Positions 1 to 7,990 of a stretch of DNA of 64,000 bases are shown piece by piece (positions within the stretch are counted from its first letter, which is position 1; every line of letters begins with the position of its first letter). Made by a program: the position numbers and the translations under genes. Origin of the DNA: Hyphomicrobiales bacterium (GTDB taxonomy: Bacteria; Pseudomonadota; Alphaproteobacteria; Rhizobiales; Rhizobiaceae); the NCBI GenBank assembly GCA_900472175.1, contig UCHD01000003.1, positions 13,217-77,216 of the forward strand, given 5' to 3'. Below the pieces are notes generated by a model. That model did not search any database, was not told the DNA's origin, and worked only from the letters and a program-made list of their open reading frames with translations.

Positions 1-56
1 ATATAAAATCAACGGAGGAGCATCAAGCACGCGATTGTCAAATAAAGGTGACCGCC

Positions 57-515
57 TCAGGCAAGCTCGATCACCTGCCGAAGCCTCGAAAGGGACTCCG
101 CCAAAAGCGGTTCGTTTATCAGCATCCCCTCGACATGAACCTTCGCGAGGGTTTCCAGAACTCCCTCGCCCTTTGGCGTCAAGATGATCATCACGGTACG
201 TTTGTCGTCCTCTGCAGGTATCCGCTCAGAAAGGGCCGCAGCACACATCCGGTCTATGAGTTGCACCGCACCGTTGTGGTGCATCAGCATCTGGTCTGCC
301 AGATCGCGAATTCTGACTTGACGGTTTTTTGCGGTTCGGACGATCAGGAGCGCCTGATACTGTTGTGAGGTGACGCCAGCGTCGGAAAGCGCGGCCTCGC
401 TGAACGCCAGGAAACGCCGCATCGCCATGCGGAAGCCGGCCAGACCGTCATAGACATCGTCATTCAACGCCGAGGGATCGCGTTTCAAACGAGGCATCAG
501 CATAACCCTTTTCAT
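57..515 (-). CDS. MarR-family transcriptional regulator
   Basis: A 152-residue winged-helix regulator of usual MarR length. The middle of the protein carries the family pattern: a helix-turn-helix around RIRDLADQMLMHHNGAVQLI, followed by a wing that ends in EDDKRTVMIILTPKG. The first ATG has no good ribosome site. Two later in-frame ATGs (near 503 and 497) sit just after an AAAAGG run, so the true protein may be 4-6 residues shorter. Targets and ligand cannot be told from sequence. The gene stands alone, and the next gene (the copper oxidase at 999) is on the same strand but more than 480 bases away. MarR proteins usually repress their own promoter and a neighbouring efflux or detoxification gene, but no such neighbour is visible inside the window; one may lie to the left of it. 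Confidence 0.88.
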   Translation of the reverse strand: MKRVMLMPRLKRDPSALNDDVYDGLAGFRMAMRRFLAFSEAALSDAGVTSQQYQALLIVRTAKNRQVRIRDLADQMLMHHNGAVQLIDRMCAAALSERIPAEDDKRTVMIILTPKGEGVLETLAKVHVEGMLINEPLLAESLSRLRQVIELA

Positions 516-998
516 ACGTCATTACGTGATACAATTCGCTCGTGCATGTTGCGAGCACAGTTCGCAAGTTTCTCTGAGGAGGCTGGAGAGGTGTTGCCGC
601 ATCAACAGGATCGCTCGAGAACCCTTTTCTCATCATGTTGGCTTGTTGACTGTGCCAATTTCGTGACTTCCCGGAAAAATTGTTGGGAGCCAAGTAGCAG
701 CTGGATGTGCTTGCTCACTTCGAGTCGAGGAATCCTGGAGCAGGCCAGGGAGGAAGATTAGCCGTGAGGCTAACATTGAAAAAGTGAATGAACCGCACGG
801 CGAAAGGGTCCGATCGTGAAACGCTTCTCTTAAGGCCGCTACGAGGAGCCCGGTGAGCACCTCGCAGACTTCGTGCCGTTTACAACTTCGCCCTATGGCG
901 GAATATCTTGGAGGCCTCGCACCACAGGTGCTTGACTGCGAATGTTCGACAGTACAACCGGAGTTTCGGTCCGACTCAGCAACTCTTGGGGCTAACAA
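516..998. other. Non-coding stretch between MarR gene and copper oxidase
   Basis: No open frame here has a recognisable protein pattern, a plausible start with ribosome site, or codon use like the neighbours. It holds the promoter side of the marR-like gene (near 516-560) and the 3' flank of the oxidase gene. I see no clear repeat or terminator. Confidence 0.5.
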
Positions 999-2534
999 CT
1001 AAGCTTTAACATCGACGATTCCCATCATGCCGAGCTGTTCGTGCTCAAGGATGTGGCAGTGATACATGCGCGGTCCAGGTAAATCCTGGCGTAGTAGTAT
1101 CCGGACCGTCTCGCCGCCCACGACGTTCACAGTATCCTTCCACGCACGATAGGAAGGTGCGGTGACCTTTCCATCCTTCTCGTGCTCGACGATTTGAAAC
1201 TGCGTTCCATGCACATGGAAGGGATGATCCATATCAGCGTCATTGACGATTTCCCAAAGTTCGACCTGTCCGGCCTTCGAAACTTCGTCGATACGGTTCA
1301 TCTCGAAACTGGCCCCATTGATCAGGAACTTCATCCCCATGCTGCCGGAAGGCATGTTCATGCCGGAGTGATCCATGCCCTGCATCGACGTGCCGTCATT
1401 GTCCCCACTCATGGATTCCGTCAGCACAAACCGGCGGGTCACAACCGGACTGCCAAGAGGTTCGATCGCACGCAGCTTTGCCGGAAGGGGCGGCATCGCC
1501 GCCGCAGCCTCTTCCGACACGTTGGCTGTCAAAAGAACCATGCCGGCCTCGTCCGGCTTGCCCGGCCCCATCCAGCCGCGCTCGTAATCGAGCGTGGTGA
1601 GCTTGGCAGCTCCAGGTTTATCGAAGGAAACAATCAATTCGACGCGCTCGGCCGGCGTAAGCAGCAACTCGTCGACGGCGACGGGCGCCTCGATCAGGCC
1701 ACCGTCCGTTCCGATGACAGTCATGCTGACATTCTCGAATCGGAGCCGCAGGAACCGGGCATTCGTTGCGTTGTAGAGCCGGAAGCGGCGCTTTTCGCCA
1801 AGTGCTGCTGCCATGGCCGGGTTCTTCTGCCCGTTGACCAACACATGATCGCCGATACGACCGTTCATCAGATCAGCCATCGTACTTTCCGGCATCGTTC
1901 CGTCAGCGGCGATCCTGAGATCGGTCAGCATGAGGATCGTGTCACCATATTCCGGCGGGATGGGGTCATCTTTCGGCTTGACGATAAAGACGCCAGCGAG
2001 CCCGCGATAGACTTGCTCGGCGGTCAACCCGTGAGGATGGGGATGAAACCAGTAGGACGCCGCGCTGCTTTCCGGCAGATCAAACGCATAGATGCGTTCG
2101 CCACCCGGGGCTACGGGGTCGCCCGGATTGCCATCCTGGTCGGCCGGTACGGGCATGCCATGCCAATGGATCGTTGTGGGTTCGCCTGGAATGCCGTTCT
2201 TGAAACTGATCTCAACCTTGTCGCCTTCGCGGGCCTCGATCACCGGATTGGTGCCGTTGTAAAGCAGCACCGGCGTATCGAACCCTTCGGCGAACCGCAT
2301 AAAACCGGGCTCCGCTGCCAGCTCTGCCTTGAATAAGCTTGGCACGGCCGACTGGTTTGCCAGGCGCGGCAAAGCCGTCAGCGGTTTCCCTTCCAGCAAA
2401 ACGGGGTTGGTGCCCGCCAAAGGTATGGTGTTGCCGTGGCCACTCATGCCGCTCATATCGTGCTTCATCTTAGCTGCTGCCGGTTCGGCAACGGCGAGGC
2501 CAGCAAGGCCCGCAAGAAAAGTCCGCCGATGCAT
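999..2534 (-). CDS. Tat-exported multicopper oxidase (CueO/CopA-like)
   Basis: A 511-residue periplasmic copper enzyme. The start at 2534 is chosen because it gives a twin-arginine signal (RRTFLAGLAGLAVA) with an Ala-rich cleavage region; an open frame continues upstream but overlaps the remains of a copZ-like gene and the promoter. All four copper-ligand motifs are visible in order: HWHG, WFHPHPHG, HPFHVHG and the C-terminal HCHILEHEQLGMM (type 1, 2 and 3 sites). A Met-rich loop (MQGMDHSGMNMPSGSMGM) precedes the last domain, as in CueO-like cuprous oxidases. The likely role is oxidation of Cu(I) to protect the periplasm. It follows a small copper-chaperone frame that has an in-frame stop, and both lie behind a CueR-like promoter, so copper induction is likely. 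Substrate specificity is inferred from the Met-rich segment only. Confidence 0.93.
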   Translation of the reverse strand: MHRRTFLAGLAGLAVAEPAAAKMKHDMSGMSGHGNTIPLAGTNPVLLEGKPLTALPRLANQSAVPSLFKAELAAEPGFMRFAEGFDTPVLLYNGTNPVIEAREGDKVEISFKNGIPGEPTTIHWHGMPVPADQDGNPGDPVAPGGERIYAFDLPESSAASYWFHPHPHGLTAEQVYRGLAGVFIVKPKDDPIPPEYGDTILMLTDLRIAADGTMPESTMADLMNGRIGDHVLVNGQKNPAMAAALGEKRRFRLYNATNARFLRLRFENVSMTVIGTDGGLIEAPVAVDELLLTPAERVELIVSFDKPGAAKLTTLDYERGWMGPGKPDEAGMVLLTANVSEEAAAAMPPLPAKLRAIEPLGSPVVTRRFVLTESMSGDNDGTSMQGMDHSGMNMPSGSMGMKFLINGASFEMNRIDEVSKAGQVELWEIVNDADMDHPFHVHGTQFQIVEHEKDGKVTAPSYRAWKDTVNVVGGETVRILLRQDLPGPRMYHCHILEHEQLGMMGIVDVKA

Positions 2535-2635
2535 CGATCCTCTTCCTCTCGGTGTTTGACAGTCGACGGCAAGTCCGCTCAATCCTGTCCGATTTTCTTT
2601 TTTGCCCCGGAGCGGCGCGTGAAAGCCGCTCCTGT

Positions 2636-2830
2636 TCAGCGCGCGGTTGCCGGATAGCCGGCGTCTTCGAGAACTTTTCGAACAGCCACTGTATTCGCGG
2701 TCGTCTCGACCCTGACGGTTCAAGCAACGGGATTGGTTTCGATCCCGGCACAGAGATCGACGGACTGGATCGCCTCGATAGCGGACTTGGCGCAACTGCC
2801 ACAGGTCATGTTTTCGATTCTCAGCCCCAT
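2636..2830 (-). pseudogene. copZ-like heavy-metal chaperone with in-frame TGA
   Basis: Read from the ATG at 2830, this frame encodes a classic HMA copper-chaperone start (MGLRIENMTCGSCAKSAIEA) with the CxxC metal motif. It then meets TGA at 2720-2722 (codon 37). Past the stop the same frame continues with the usual second half of the fold (TVRVETTANTVAV, then VLEDAGYPATAR) and a normal stop at 2636. The whole would be 64 residues, the usual CopZ size. In relatives the position before TVRVETTA is often Arg, so a CGA to TGA change is the simplest explanation. The first 36 residues alone keep the CxxC loop but lack half of the fold. It sits about 100 bases upstream of the multicopper oxidase on the same strand, presumably co-transcribed. 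A sequencing error cannot be excluded. Confidence 0.8.
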
Positions 2831-2868
2831 TGGAACTCTCCTTGCTTGGATCTACAGAAGAATGTGGA

Positions 2869-2891
2869 GCTTCCAACCATGGGAAGGTCAA
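2869..2891 (-). promoter_or_regulatory. CueR-like copper promoter/operator
   Basis: On the minus strand a -35-like TTGACC (2891-2886) overlaps an imperfect dyad, CCTTCC-N7-GGAAGC (2887-2869). This is the arrangement of MerR/CueR operators, which lie in an over-long spacer between -35 and -10. About 19 bases after the -35 comes CACATT, a poor -10 as is normal for such promoters. It faces the copZ-like frame and the multicopper oxidase. No cueR gene is in the window. Confidence 0.6.
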
Positions 2892-3510
2892 GCCGTGGGG
2901 CAGAGAAAAACCTGCTCTGACTTTTCCACGATTAGAAGTCCGTGTTCAGCTCGGACCTGAACTTCGAACGAGAAAGGGAGACGCCACGATCCGCGACGGA
3001 TGCCTCTCCCTAGACAGAGTTTGGCCACGGCGGTCGGATCGGTTGCTACCAATGTCCGCCGAAGCGCATTTCGAACCAGATGCGCCCCTCTACCGGCCGC
3101 TGGGTGCTGCGTAATCATGCGACGGCGCTTGCCAAGGTGGCAACACTGTTCATGATGCCAACTTTACCACGGCCTCTGACCCACAGTACACGGTCTTGAT
3201 ACCGAGTTTGGCGACAAACGCCTCCGCCTGCAGGAGACGTTCGCTCAAAGGCAGAACGGGACTCGGCGGACGCTCGCAGGCGTTTGCCTGTGCGACGTAG
3301 ACAACAGATGATGCGCGAGCAAACATCCGGCGATGCCCGGCGCCGGTGTCGTCTTCATTATCCGTCAGCCGGGACGTCTCTGGACTTCGCTCCACAGCAC
3401 GACCGTGGTGGAGCGTTGTCCTCTCGCACCTGTGTGCCCGCCTGCCGCGATGCTTATAGTGCGCGGGAGACCGTCACCATAAAGCGCCACGGCAGATTGT
3501 GATGTCTTAA
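2892..3510. other. Intergenic stretch without a recognisable gene
   Basis: About 600 bases between the copper promoter and the end of hmp. The longest minus-strand frame (3150-3395, 81 codons) ends in a protein-like stretch (AEAFVAKLGIKTVYCGSEAV), but I recognise no family and see no supported start, so it may be the remains of a gene. Nothing else here has coding character. Confidence 0.4.
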
Positions 3511-4725
3511 TCAGGCTGCCATCTGTTCGTCCGTGGGCCCGAAAATTTCAAAATGTATCCGCGAGGCGTCAATGCCGCTGCGGGCCAGATCCCTGACCAG
3601 GATTTTCAGAAAGGGCTTTGGCCCGCAGAGGTAATAATCGGCATCGTGGAACGGGACGTTGTTTCGCAACCAGGCTGCAGTGATGAAGCCCTGATGGTCG
3701 TGATTGACACCGAGGGTGTCGGCCACCAGTGGATCACTATAGAACGTATGAACAGAGATACCGCCATGGCGTTGGGCCAACGTACGAACGTGGCAATCCA
3801 TGGCATGTGTGGCGCTGTTTAGCGCGCCATGCACATAGTGAACCTGCAAATCAGGGTGCATTCTTTCGATTTTCTCCATCATGCTTACCATAGGGGTCAA
3901 GCCCACTCCACCGGACAGAAGCACGACCGGACGGTCTGGTTCGTCAGCCAGAAAAAAATCACCTGCTGGCGGTGTCGCTTCCAAGATGTCCCCCACCACA
4001 ACGGAGTCGTGTAGAAACTTGGAGCCCCCCTGCCCCAGCGCTTCCCGTTTGACTGAGATCCGATAGGATATGTTATTTGGCCCGCACGAGATCGAATAAT
4101 TGCGTTTGATCTCTTGCCCCCCGGGCAGACGAAGAGAAAACGTCAGATACTGGCCTGGCCGATGAGGGATGACAGGCCCGCCGTCTGCGGGCCGCAGGAC
4201 GAAAGAGGTCACGACATCACTTTCGCGATGCTTTTCAACGATCTTGAACGGTCGCCAGCCGCTCCAACCGCCCTGACGGTTTTCGATCTCAACACGGATA
4301 GCAGCCTCCCGCGCCTTCAGCACGTCTGCCAGAAACCAGTAGGCTTCGCCCCAAGCCGTCATCAATTCGGGTGTGGCGGCCTCTCCGAGAACATCCGCGA
4401 TTGCCCCAAGAAGAGCAGTGGCAACAAAGGGATAATGCTCGGGAAGGATATGATAGCCAATATGTTTTTGCGCAATCCGTTCCAGCACGGGCATCAGGAC
4501 TGATGGGTTCTCAATATTCTGGGCATAAGCAAGGATCGCAGCAGCCAGAGCATTCGCCTGCGATCCACCCTTCCCTTGGTTGGAGTGGTTGAAGAGTGCT
4601 TTGATATGTTCGTCGCGAAAGAGGCGGGCGTACATGCCTTTTGTGATCGCTGTTCCGTGCTGCGCCAGAGCGGGCACACTTGCCTTAACGATTTCAATGG
4701 TGGATGGGCTGAGGGAGGTCGGCAT
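3511..4725 (-). CDS. hmp: Flavohaemoglobin, nitric oxide dioxygenase
   Basis: A 404-residue cytosolic enzyme that turns NO and O2 into nitrate using NAD(P)H. Domains in order: a globin domain (about 1-140) with the proximal haem His in QKHIGYHI; a ferredoxin-reductase FAD domain with RNYSIS; and an NAD domain with GGVGLTPM and YLCGPKPFL. The start at 4725 is chosen over an ATG 16 codons upstream because AAGGAG lies directly before it and MPTSLSPSTIEIVKAS matches the usual N-terminus. It is transcribed away from nsrR, and two NsrR-type operators lie in the shared region, so NO-dependent derepression is very likely. The length matches the family. Confidence 0.96.
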   Translation of the reverse strand: MPTSLSPSTIEIVKASVPALAQHGTAITKGMYARLFRDEHIKALFNHSNQGKGGSQANALAAAILAYAQNIENPSVLMPVLERIAQKHIGYHILPEHYPFVATALLGAIADVLGEAATPELMTAWGEAYWFLADVLKAREAAIRVEIENRQGGWSGWRPFKIVEKHRESDVVTSFVLRPADGGPVIPHRPGQYLTFSLRLPGGQEIKRNYSISCGPNNISYRISVKREALGQGGSKFLHDSVVVGDILEATPPAGDFFLADEPDRPVVLLSGGVGLTPMVSMMEKIERMHPDLQVHYVHGALNSATHAMDCHVRTLAQRHGGISVHTFYSDPLVADTLGVNHDHQGFITAAWLRNNVPFHDADYYLCGPKPFLKILVRDLARSGIDASRIHFEIFGPTDEQMAA

Positions 4726-4788
4726 GGATTTCTCCTTTACATAAGCTTTTAGAGAGTAACGGGGGATCGCCATCGAAGAATGCGATGG

Positions 4789-4974
4789 TCAGGATACGGT
4801 GGCGGCAAATTCAAGATGAAGCCGTTGCTGGCGCATCACCCGCATCGCCACAGGGGTTTGCTTGTTCCGGCGGCTGGAGGACGTCGGCAACGCCCCTAGC
4901 AATTGGTCCGCCCTCGCGCGGCGATAAAAGCGGCGCGGCAATTTCCGGATGTCATCATTGTTGAACGCAGGCAT
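4789..4974 (-). CDS. Possible small basic protein in the hmp leader
   Basis: A 61-codon frame starting with ATG at 4974, only 12 bases downstream of the first NsrR operator and ahead of hmp on the same strand. The product (starting MPAFNNDDIRKLPRRFYRRA) is basic and has no family I recognise. No clear ribosome site precedes it. It could be a real leader gene co-expressed with hmp, or just the untranslated leader of hmp. Confidence 0.25.
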   Translation of the reverse strand: MPAFNNDDIRKLPRRFYRRARADQLLGALPTSSSRRNKQTPVAMRVMRQQRLHLEFAATVS

Positions 4975-4985
4975 GGTCTTACTTA

Positions 4986-5008
4986 AAGATGGATTCTATA
5001 TGCATCTA
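4986..5008. promoter_or_regulatory. nsrR box: NsrR-type operator, copy 1
   Basis: AAGATG-N11-CATCTA, a 23-base near-palindrome with the half-site sequence and spacing known for NsrR operators (AAGATG...CATCTT). It is the copy nearer hmp and probably covers the hmp promoter. The gene named nsrR lies 65 bases away on the other side. Confidence 0.8.
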
Positions 5009-5022
5009 TTAAGGCGCCCAAA

Positions 5023-5045
5023 AAGATGCTATGTAAATCCATCTT
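5023..5045. promoter_or_regulatory. nsrR box: NsrR-type operator, copy 2
   Basis: AAGATG-N11-CATCTT, a perfect inverted repeat of the NsrR type in both half-sites. It ends 27 bases before the nsrR ATG, so it should control nsrR itself. It lies 37 bases from copy 1, suggesting one operator for each of the two divergent promoters. Confidence 0.85.
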
Positions 5046-5072
5046 TAATGCGCGTTTTGACGCAGGCAGACC

Positions 5073-5534
5073 ATGAAGCTGACACGCTATACCGACTATG
5101 CCATGCGAGTGATGATCCACCTCGCCTCCCATGACGGAGAACTCTCTTCCATTCGGCAAATCGCCGGCGTTTTCGATATCTCGCAAAACCATCTTATGAA
5201 AGTCGTACAAGATCTTGCCGCGGCGGGGTTCGTCAAGGCCATCAGAGGAAGACGCGGAGGTCTTCGTTTGGCCCGCCCAGCCAACGAGATCAATCTGGGG
5301 AAACTGCTGAGACATACCGAGGCGCTGACGGATTTGCTTGATTGCTCTTCGTGCATCATCGCTCCGGCCTGCGCACTTCCACCAATTCTCACTGAAGCGA
5401 CAGCAGCTTTCGTCGCCGTGTTTGACAAATATACCGTCGCGGACCTCGTAGACAGGCGAAACCAATTGCGCGCGATGTTTTCGTCGGAGTGGAAAAAGGA
5501 CCGGGCCATCAATCCGGAAACCGCGCCGCCCTAG
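5073..5534 (+). CDS. nsrR: Rrf2-family NO-sensing repressor
   Basis: A 153-residue Rrf2 regulator starting MKLTRYTDYAMRVMIHLA, typical of NsrR. The winged helix covers about residues 1-75. The cluster-binding loop is LLDCSSCIIAPACAL with Cys91, Cys94 and Cys100, then the family's AFVAVFDKYTVADLV helix. NsrR holds a [4Fe-4S] cluster that reacts with NO and releases DNA. The Cys spacing here (C-x2-C-x5-C) is shorter between the first two cysteines than the C-x4-C-x5-C I recall for E. coli NsrR. It is divergent from hmp, with two matching operators between the genes, which makes the function call secure. It is likely autoregulated. Confidence 0.92.
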   Translation: MKLTRYTDYAMRVMIHLASHDGELSSIRQIAGVFDISQNHLMKVVQDLAAAGFVKAIRGRRGGLRLARPANEINLGKLLRHTEALTDLLDCSSCIIAPACALPPILTEATAAFVAVFDKYTVADLVDRRNQLRAMFSSEWKKDRAINPETAPP

Positions 5535-5632
5535 GGTGAGCAAGGTCCAAACTAAACGCTTCCTAACCGAAGCGAAAATTTGCAACAAAGCCTTTAACTG
5601 TACGGTGGCCTTCGAATCCCGGCAAAGGCCGA

Positions 5633-5935
5633 TCAGGCGCCAGCTCGGAAGCCCAGAACAAATGCGACGACTTTATCGGCTGGCATTTCACATGGTTTGA
5701 GAGACAATTTTCCGGGCGCTAAGCGATAGAGGTTGAAACTTACAAAGTCGGTGCCGGCCAACTCACGCGCAAACAGGCTATTGCGTCGACCATCCTTAGA
5801 TCGGCGCACAGCCACTGCGTAGCGCCGGCCTTCGTAATGCCCTTCGAAATGGCCCTCAGGCAATTTGTCGAGCGCCGCCTCGAAATCAATATTCTCCGTG
5901 AATCCATTGCCATTCGACGTTTCCCACGATGTCAA
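5633..5935 (-). CDS. Small protein of unknown function, probably 5'-truncated
   Basis: A frame of about 100 codons with convincing protein character (for example FEAALDKLPEGHFEGHYEGR, then RLAPGKLSLKPCEMPADKVV). I know no function for it. There is no ATG near its 5' end: the frame opens only with a TTG at 5935, which lies inside a sequence resembling the end of an IS21-type element (5930 onward). The simplest reading is that the original gene was cut at about 5930 by that insertion and the remaining frame is a 3' fragment. It could also still be translated from the TTG. It is convergent with nsrR. Confidence 0.5.
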   Translation of the reverse strand: MTSWETSNGNGFTENIDFEAALDKLPEGHFEGHYEGRRYAVAVRRSKDGRRNSLFARELAGTDFVSFNLYRLAPGKLSLKPCEMPADKVVAFVLGFRAGA

Positions 5936-5985
5936 TCGGCACCCAAAACTGACCCCATATCGGCGTCCAATTTTGGGTCTGACGC
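5930..5985. mobile_element. Remnant end of an IS21-like element
   Basis: The sequence begins TGTCAATCGGC and contains two direct copies of ATCGGCRYCCAA (5935-5946 and 5959-5970), 24 bases apart, with GACCCC and GGGTC blocks between and after them. Repeated motifs at a TG-ending terminus are what I know of IS21-family ends. No istA or istB gene is present, so this would be a solo end. The family assignment is from memory of such termini and is tentative. Confidence 0.4.
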
Positions 5986-5998
5986 AATCTCGATGACA

Positions 5999-6347
5999 TC
6001 AGGGCGCTCCGACAATACGTGCTTCGAGCAGATCCAGTTTTCCGCGGCCGTACATCTGCCGCTTGATGAGTTTGAGCTTGGTGATCTGGCCCTCAGTCTG
6101 GCCGTTCGACCACATCGAAGTTATTGCATTCTGGACCGCTGCCCGGTCGCGGATGACGCCGTTGGCGAATGACGCGACCAGGCTTCTTGCCGCGCGATCG
6201 ATCCAAGCTTCCAAATCATCTTTAGACTTGCTGCGCAGCATTTTGTGGAAGCTTTCGACGACGTCCCTGGCCTCGACAAGATCCGGTAGCCTCTCTTCGA
6301 TGGCGGCGACTGTCATCGTTTGAGCCTTGGTCAGGTTGCTGCGTTCA
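5999..6347 (-). pseudogene. ISL3-family transposase, C-terminal fragment
   Basis: About 115 residues match the end of ISL3-type DDE transposases, including the typical SLVASFANGVIRDRAAVQNA, the NGQTEGQITKLKLIKRQMYG block and the normal stop. The N-terminal zinc and helix-turn-helix regions and most of the catalytic domain are missing. Upstream the frame runs straight into unrelated permease sequence at about 6345, so this is an immobile fragment. It adjoins an IS21-like end and two other gene pieces. Confidence 0.8.
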
Positions 6348-6572
6348 GGCCAGCCAATCTGGAATGGCAAAGCCATTCGTTTCAAAAAAGCCGGCCGAAC
6401 CGCCCAGTCTCGAATTTCGGAACAAGGTTCCCCACGCCAGCGCCGCGGCGAAACTGGGGATCATGTAAGGCAATGTTCCTGCAAGACCGAGAAGACGGCG
6501 GCCCGGAACAGCGGTTAAAACGACCAGCCAAGCCAGGAACCCGCCAAACATCAGACATCCGGCTGCGACACC
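6348..6572 (-). pseudogene. ABC transporter permease fragment
   Basis: About 75 residues of a binding-protein-dependent permease (LAGTLPYMIPSFAAALAWGT, then LFRNSRLGGSAGFFETNGFA) in the style of iron(III)/thiamine-type inner-membrane permeases. Both ends are missing. Its 5' end is joined in frame to the head of an RpiR-type regulator and its 3' end abuts the ISL3 fragment. It cannot make a working permease. Confidence 0.65.
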
Positions 6573-6713
6573 ATGGACGTTGGCACGTTGAGCAAGCTGA
6601 GGACCTGAGAGAAATGCTGCCTCAGCACGATGTTCAATGAACATGGCGATCAGTTTCTGATCGGACTCGGTCAGCTTTGCCGAGTGTGTCTTGATGCGCT
6701 CCAAAATCGACAT
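6573..6713 (-). pseudogene. RpiR-family regulator, N-terminal fragment
   Basis: From ATG 6713 the first 47 residues (MSILERIKTHSAKLTESDQK, later AEAAFLSGPQLAQRANVH) form the start of an RpiR/MurR-type helix-turn-helix domain. The family is normally about 280 residues with a C-terminal SIS domain, but here the frame passes directly into permease sequence with membrane-like segments. The chimera stays open for about 122 codons to 6345. Promoter and start may be intact, but the product would be meaningless as a regulator. Confidence 0.65.
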
Positions 6714-7096
6714 CGGTTCCCTGCAAGTTTGTTTGCTGTCATTACGGATATCTGCAAGGATTTGTTCTGAATTGAAGAGACTTGCAATGGTAATTGCAGG
6801 GTCGAGAATGAACGCAGCTTTTACCCGGCAAAGCAGGAATAGCACCGTCCGCTGTGAAACTTCGGCAACGGGATAGTTCCGCTCCGTGGTCTGACACTGA
6901 GGCGCGCTCAACCTGTTCGCTGAAATTCGATTTGCTCGTGACGAGCTTCTTGCTTCAAATTTAGAAAACAAGGCCTCGGCAAATTCGGAATTAGCAAGTC
7001 AGCACGCTGCAAGAAATGCGATGAGGCGCAGCTGGAAGCCCGGTGTCAAATGACACCTCAATGAGGTTGTCATCGCCGATGGCGGCGAGAACAGAC

Positions 7097-7990
7097 CTAA
7101 CCCTTCAAAATTGTCGCGCCACCTGCTGCTTGGACGGCAAGAGTACCCATGGCGATGGCGTCGCAGAGGCAGTGCTCGTCGTCATGTCCATCGAGCCAGC
7201 TATGGATAAAGCCGGCATTGAAGGCATCGCCCGCCCCCGTGGTGTCGATCACCTGTACGGGCTTTGCGCCACGGTGCAGCACATTTCCACGGTTCGCGAG
7301 ATATGCCCCCTCGGAACCGGCTTTCAGCGCAATCATCGGGAACACCTTAGCAAGCCTGTCCAGTGCCTTTAACGGCTCCGTCTCGCCGGTGATCGCTGCA
7401 GCCTCCTCGACATTCGGCAAAAAGATGTCGATACCTTCGCATTTGGCCAGAAAATCCCTATCGAAGATCAGGGTTTCGTCCCAGCTCGGATCGAGCGACA
7501 CGGTAAGGCCCTTTGCCTTAGCGGCGGCAACCAGCCCCGGAATTTCGACAAGTGTCGCAAATTCGGCAATGTGCATGTGGCGCGCTTCGGGCCATTCGAG
7601 GGCGTTTGAAAGCGTCGCCGGTTCCGCAGAACCGGCGCGGCGCGACAGAAAAGCCCGCTCCTGGTCGTTGATGATGGCGACAGTAACCTGTGGCCCGGCC
7701 TCGGCGGCGCGGTCAAGGAACCGCAGATCGACATTGCTCGCTGCCAGCTGACCTTCGAGGCCCATCGACAACGCGTCGGTGCCAAGGCGGGAAAGAAGTG
7801 CCGTCTTGCGGCCCGCATGCGCACAATAGGCAGCCATGATAAAGGCGCCACCGCCGGCCGCTATATCCATGTTCTCAGCAAAAATCTCGCGGCCGAGCAC
7901 CGGCATGCCCTGCAACCCGGTGAAAATCAGGTCGCAATAAATCCGGCCGATACTGAGCACGGCCGATCTTGTCTCGTTCTTAAGCGTCAT
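7097..7990 (-). CDS. PfkB-family sugar kinase
   Basis: A 297-residue cytosolic ribokinase/PfkB-type kinase. The N-terminal glycine-rich part (AAGGGAFIMAAYCAHAG) and the C-terminal PfkB signature DTTGAGDAFNAGF with the catalytic Asp are intact. It is the last gene of a six-gene minus-strand operon: its ATG overlaps the stop of the MalK-type ATPase by four bases (ATGA). It presumably phosphorylates the sugar brought in by the adjacent CUT1 transporter or released from it by the lyase or deacetylase. The exact sugar cannot be read from sequence. It differs from the second PfkB kinase at 19869, which belongs to another operon. Confidence 0.9.
   Translation of the reverse strand: MTLKNETRSAVLSIGRIYCDLIFTGLQGMPVLGREIFAENMDIAAGGGAFIMAAYCAHAGRKTALLSRLGTDALSMGLEGQLAASNVDLRFLDRAAEAGPQVTVAIINDQERAFLSRRAGSAEPATLSNALEWPEARHMHIAEFATLVEIPGLVAAAKAKGLTVSLDPSWDETLIFDRDFLAKCEGIDIFLPNVEEAAAITGETEPLKALDRLAKVFPMIALKAGSEGAYLANRGNVLHRGAKPVQVIDTTGAGDAFNAGFIHSWLDGHDDEHCLCDAIAMGTLAVQAAGGATILKG

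Noticed and set aside
1182-2336. Long plus-strand open frame of 384 codons opposite the multicopper oxidase
   Set aside because: It is antisense to a gene with complete copper motifs, has no family pattern of its own and reflects GC-rich codon bias.
2535-2891. N-terminal extension of the multicopper oxidase to 630 residues
   Set aside because: The extension runs over the copZ-like frame and the CueR-like promoter in another reading frame, and would bury the Tat signal.
3150-3395. 81-codon minus-strand frame upstream of the copper promoter
   Set aside because: Its end looks protein-like, but no family, start signal or supporting context was found.
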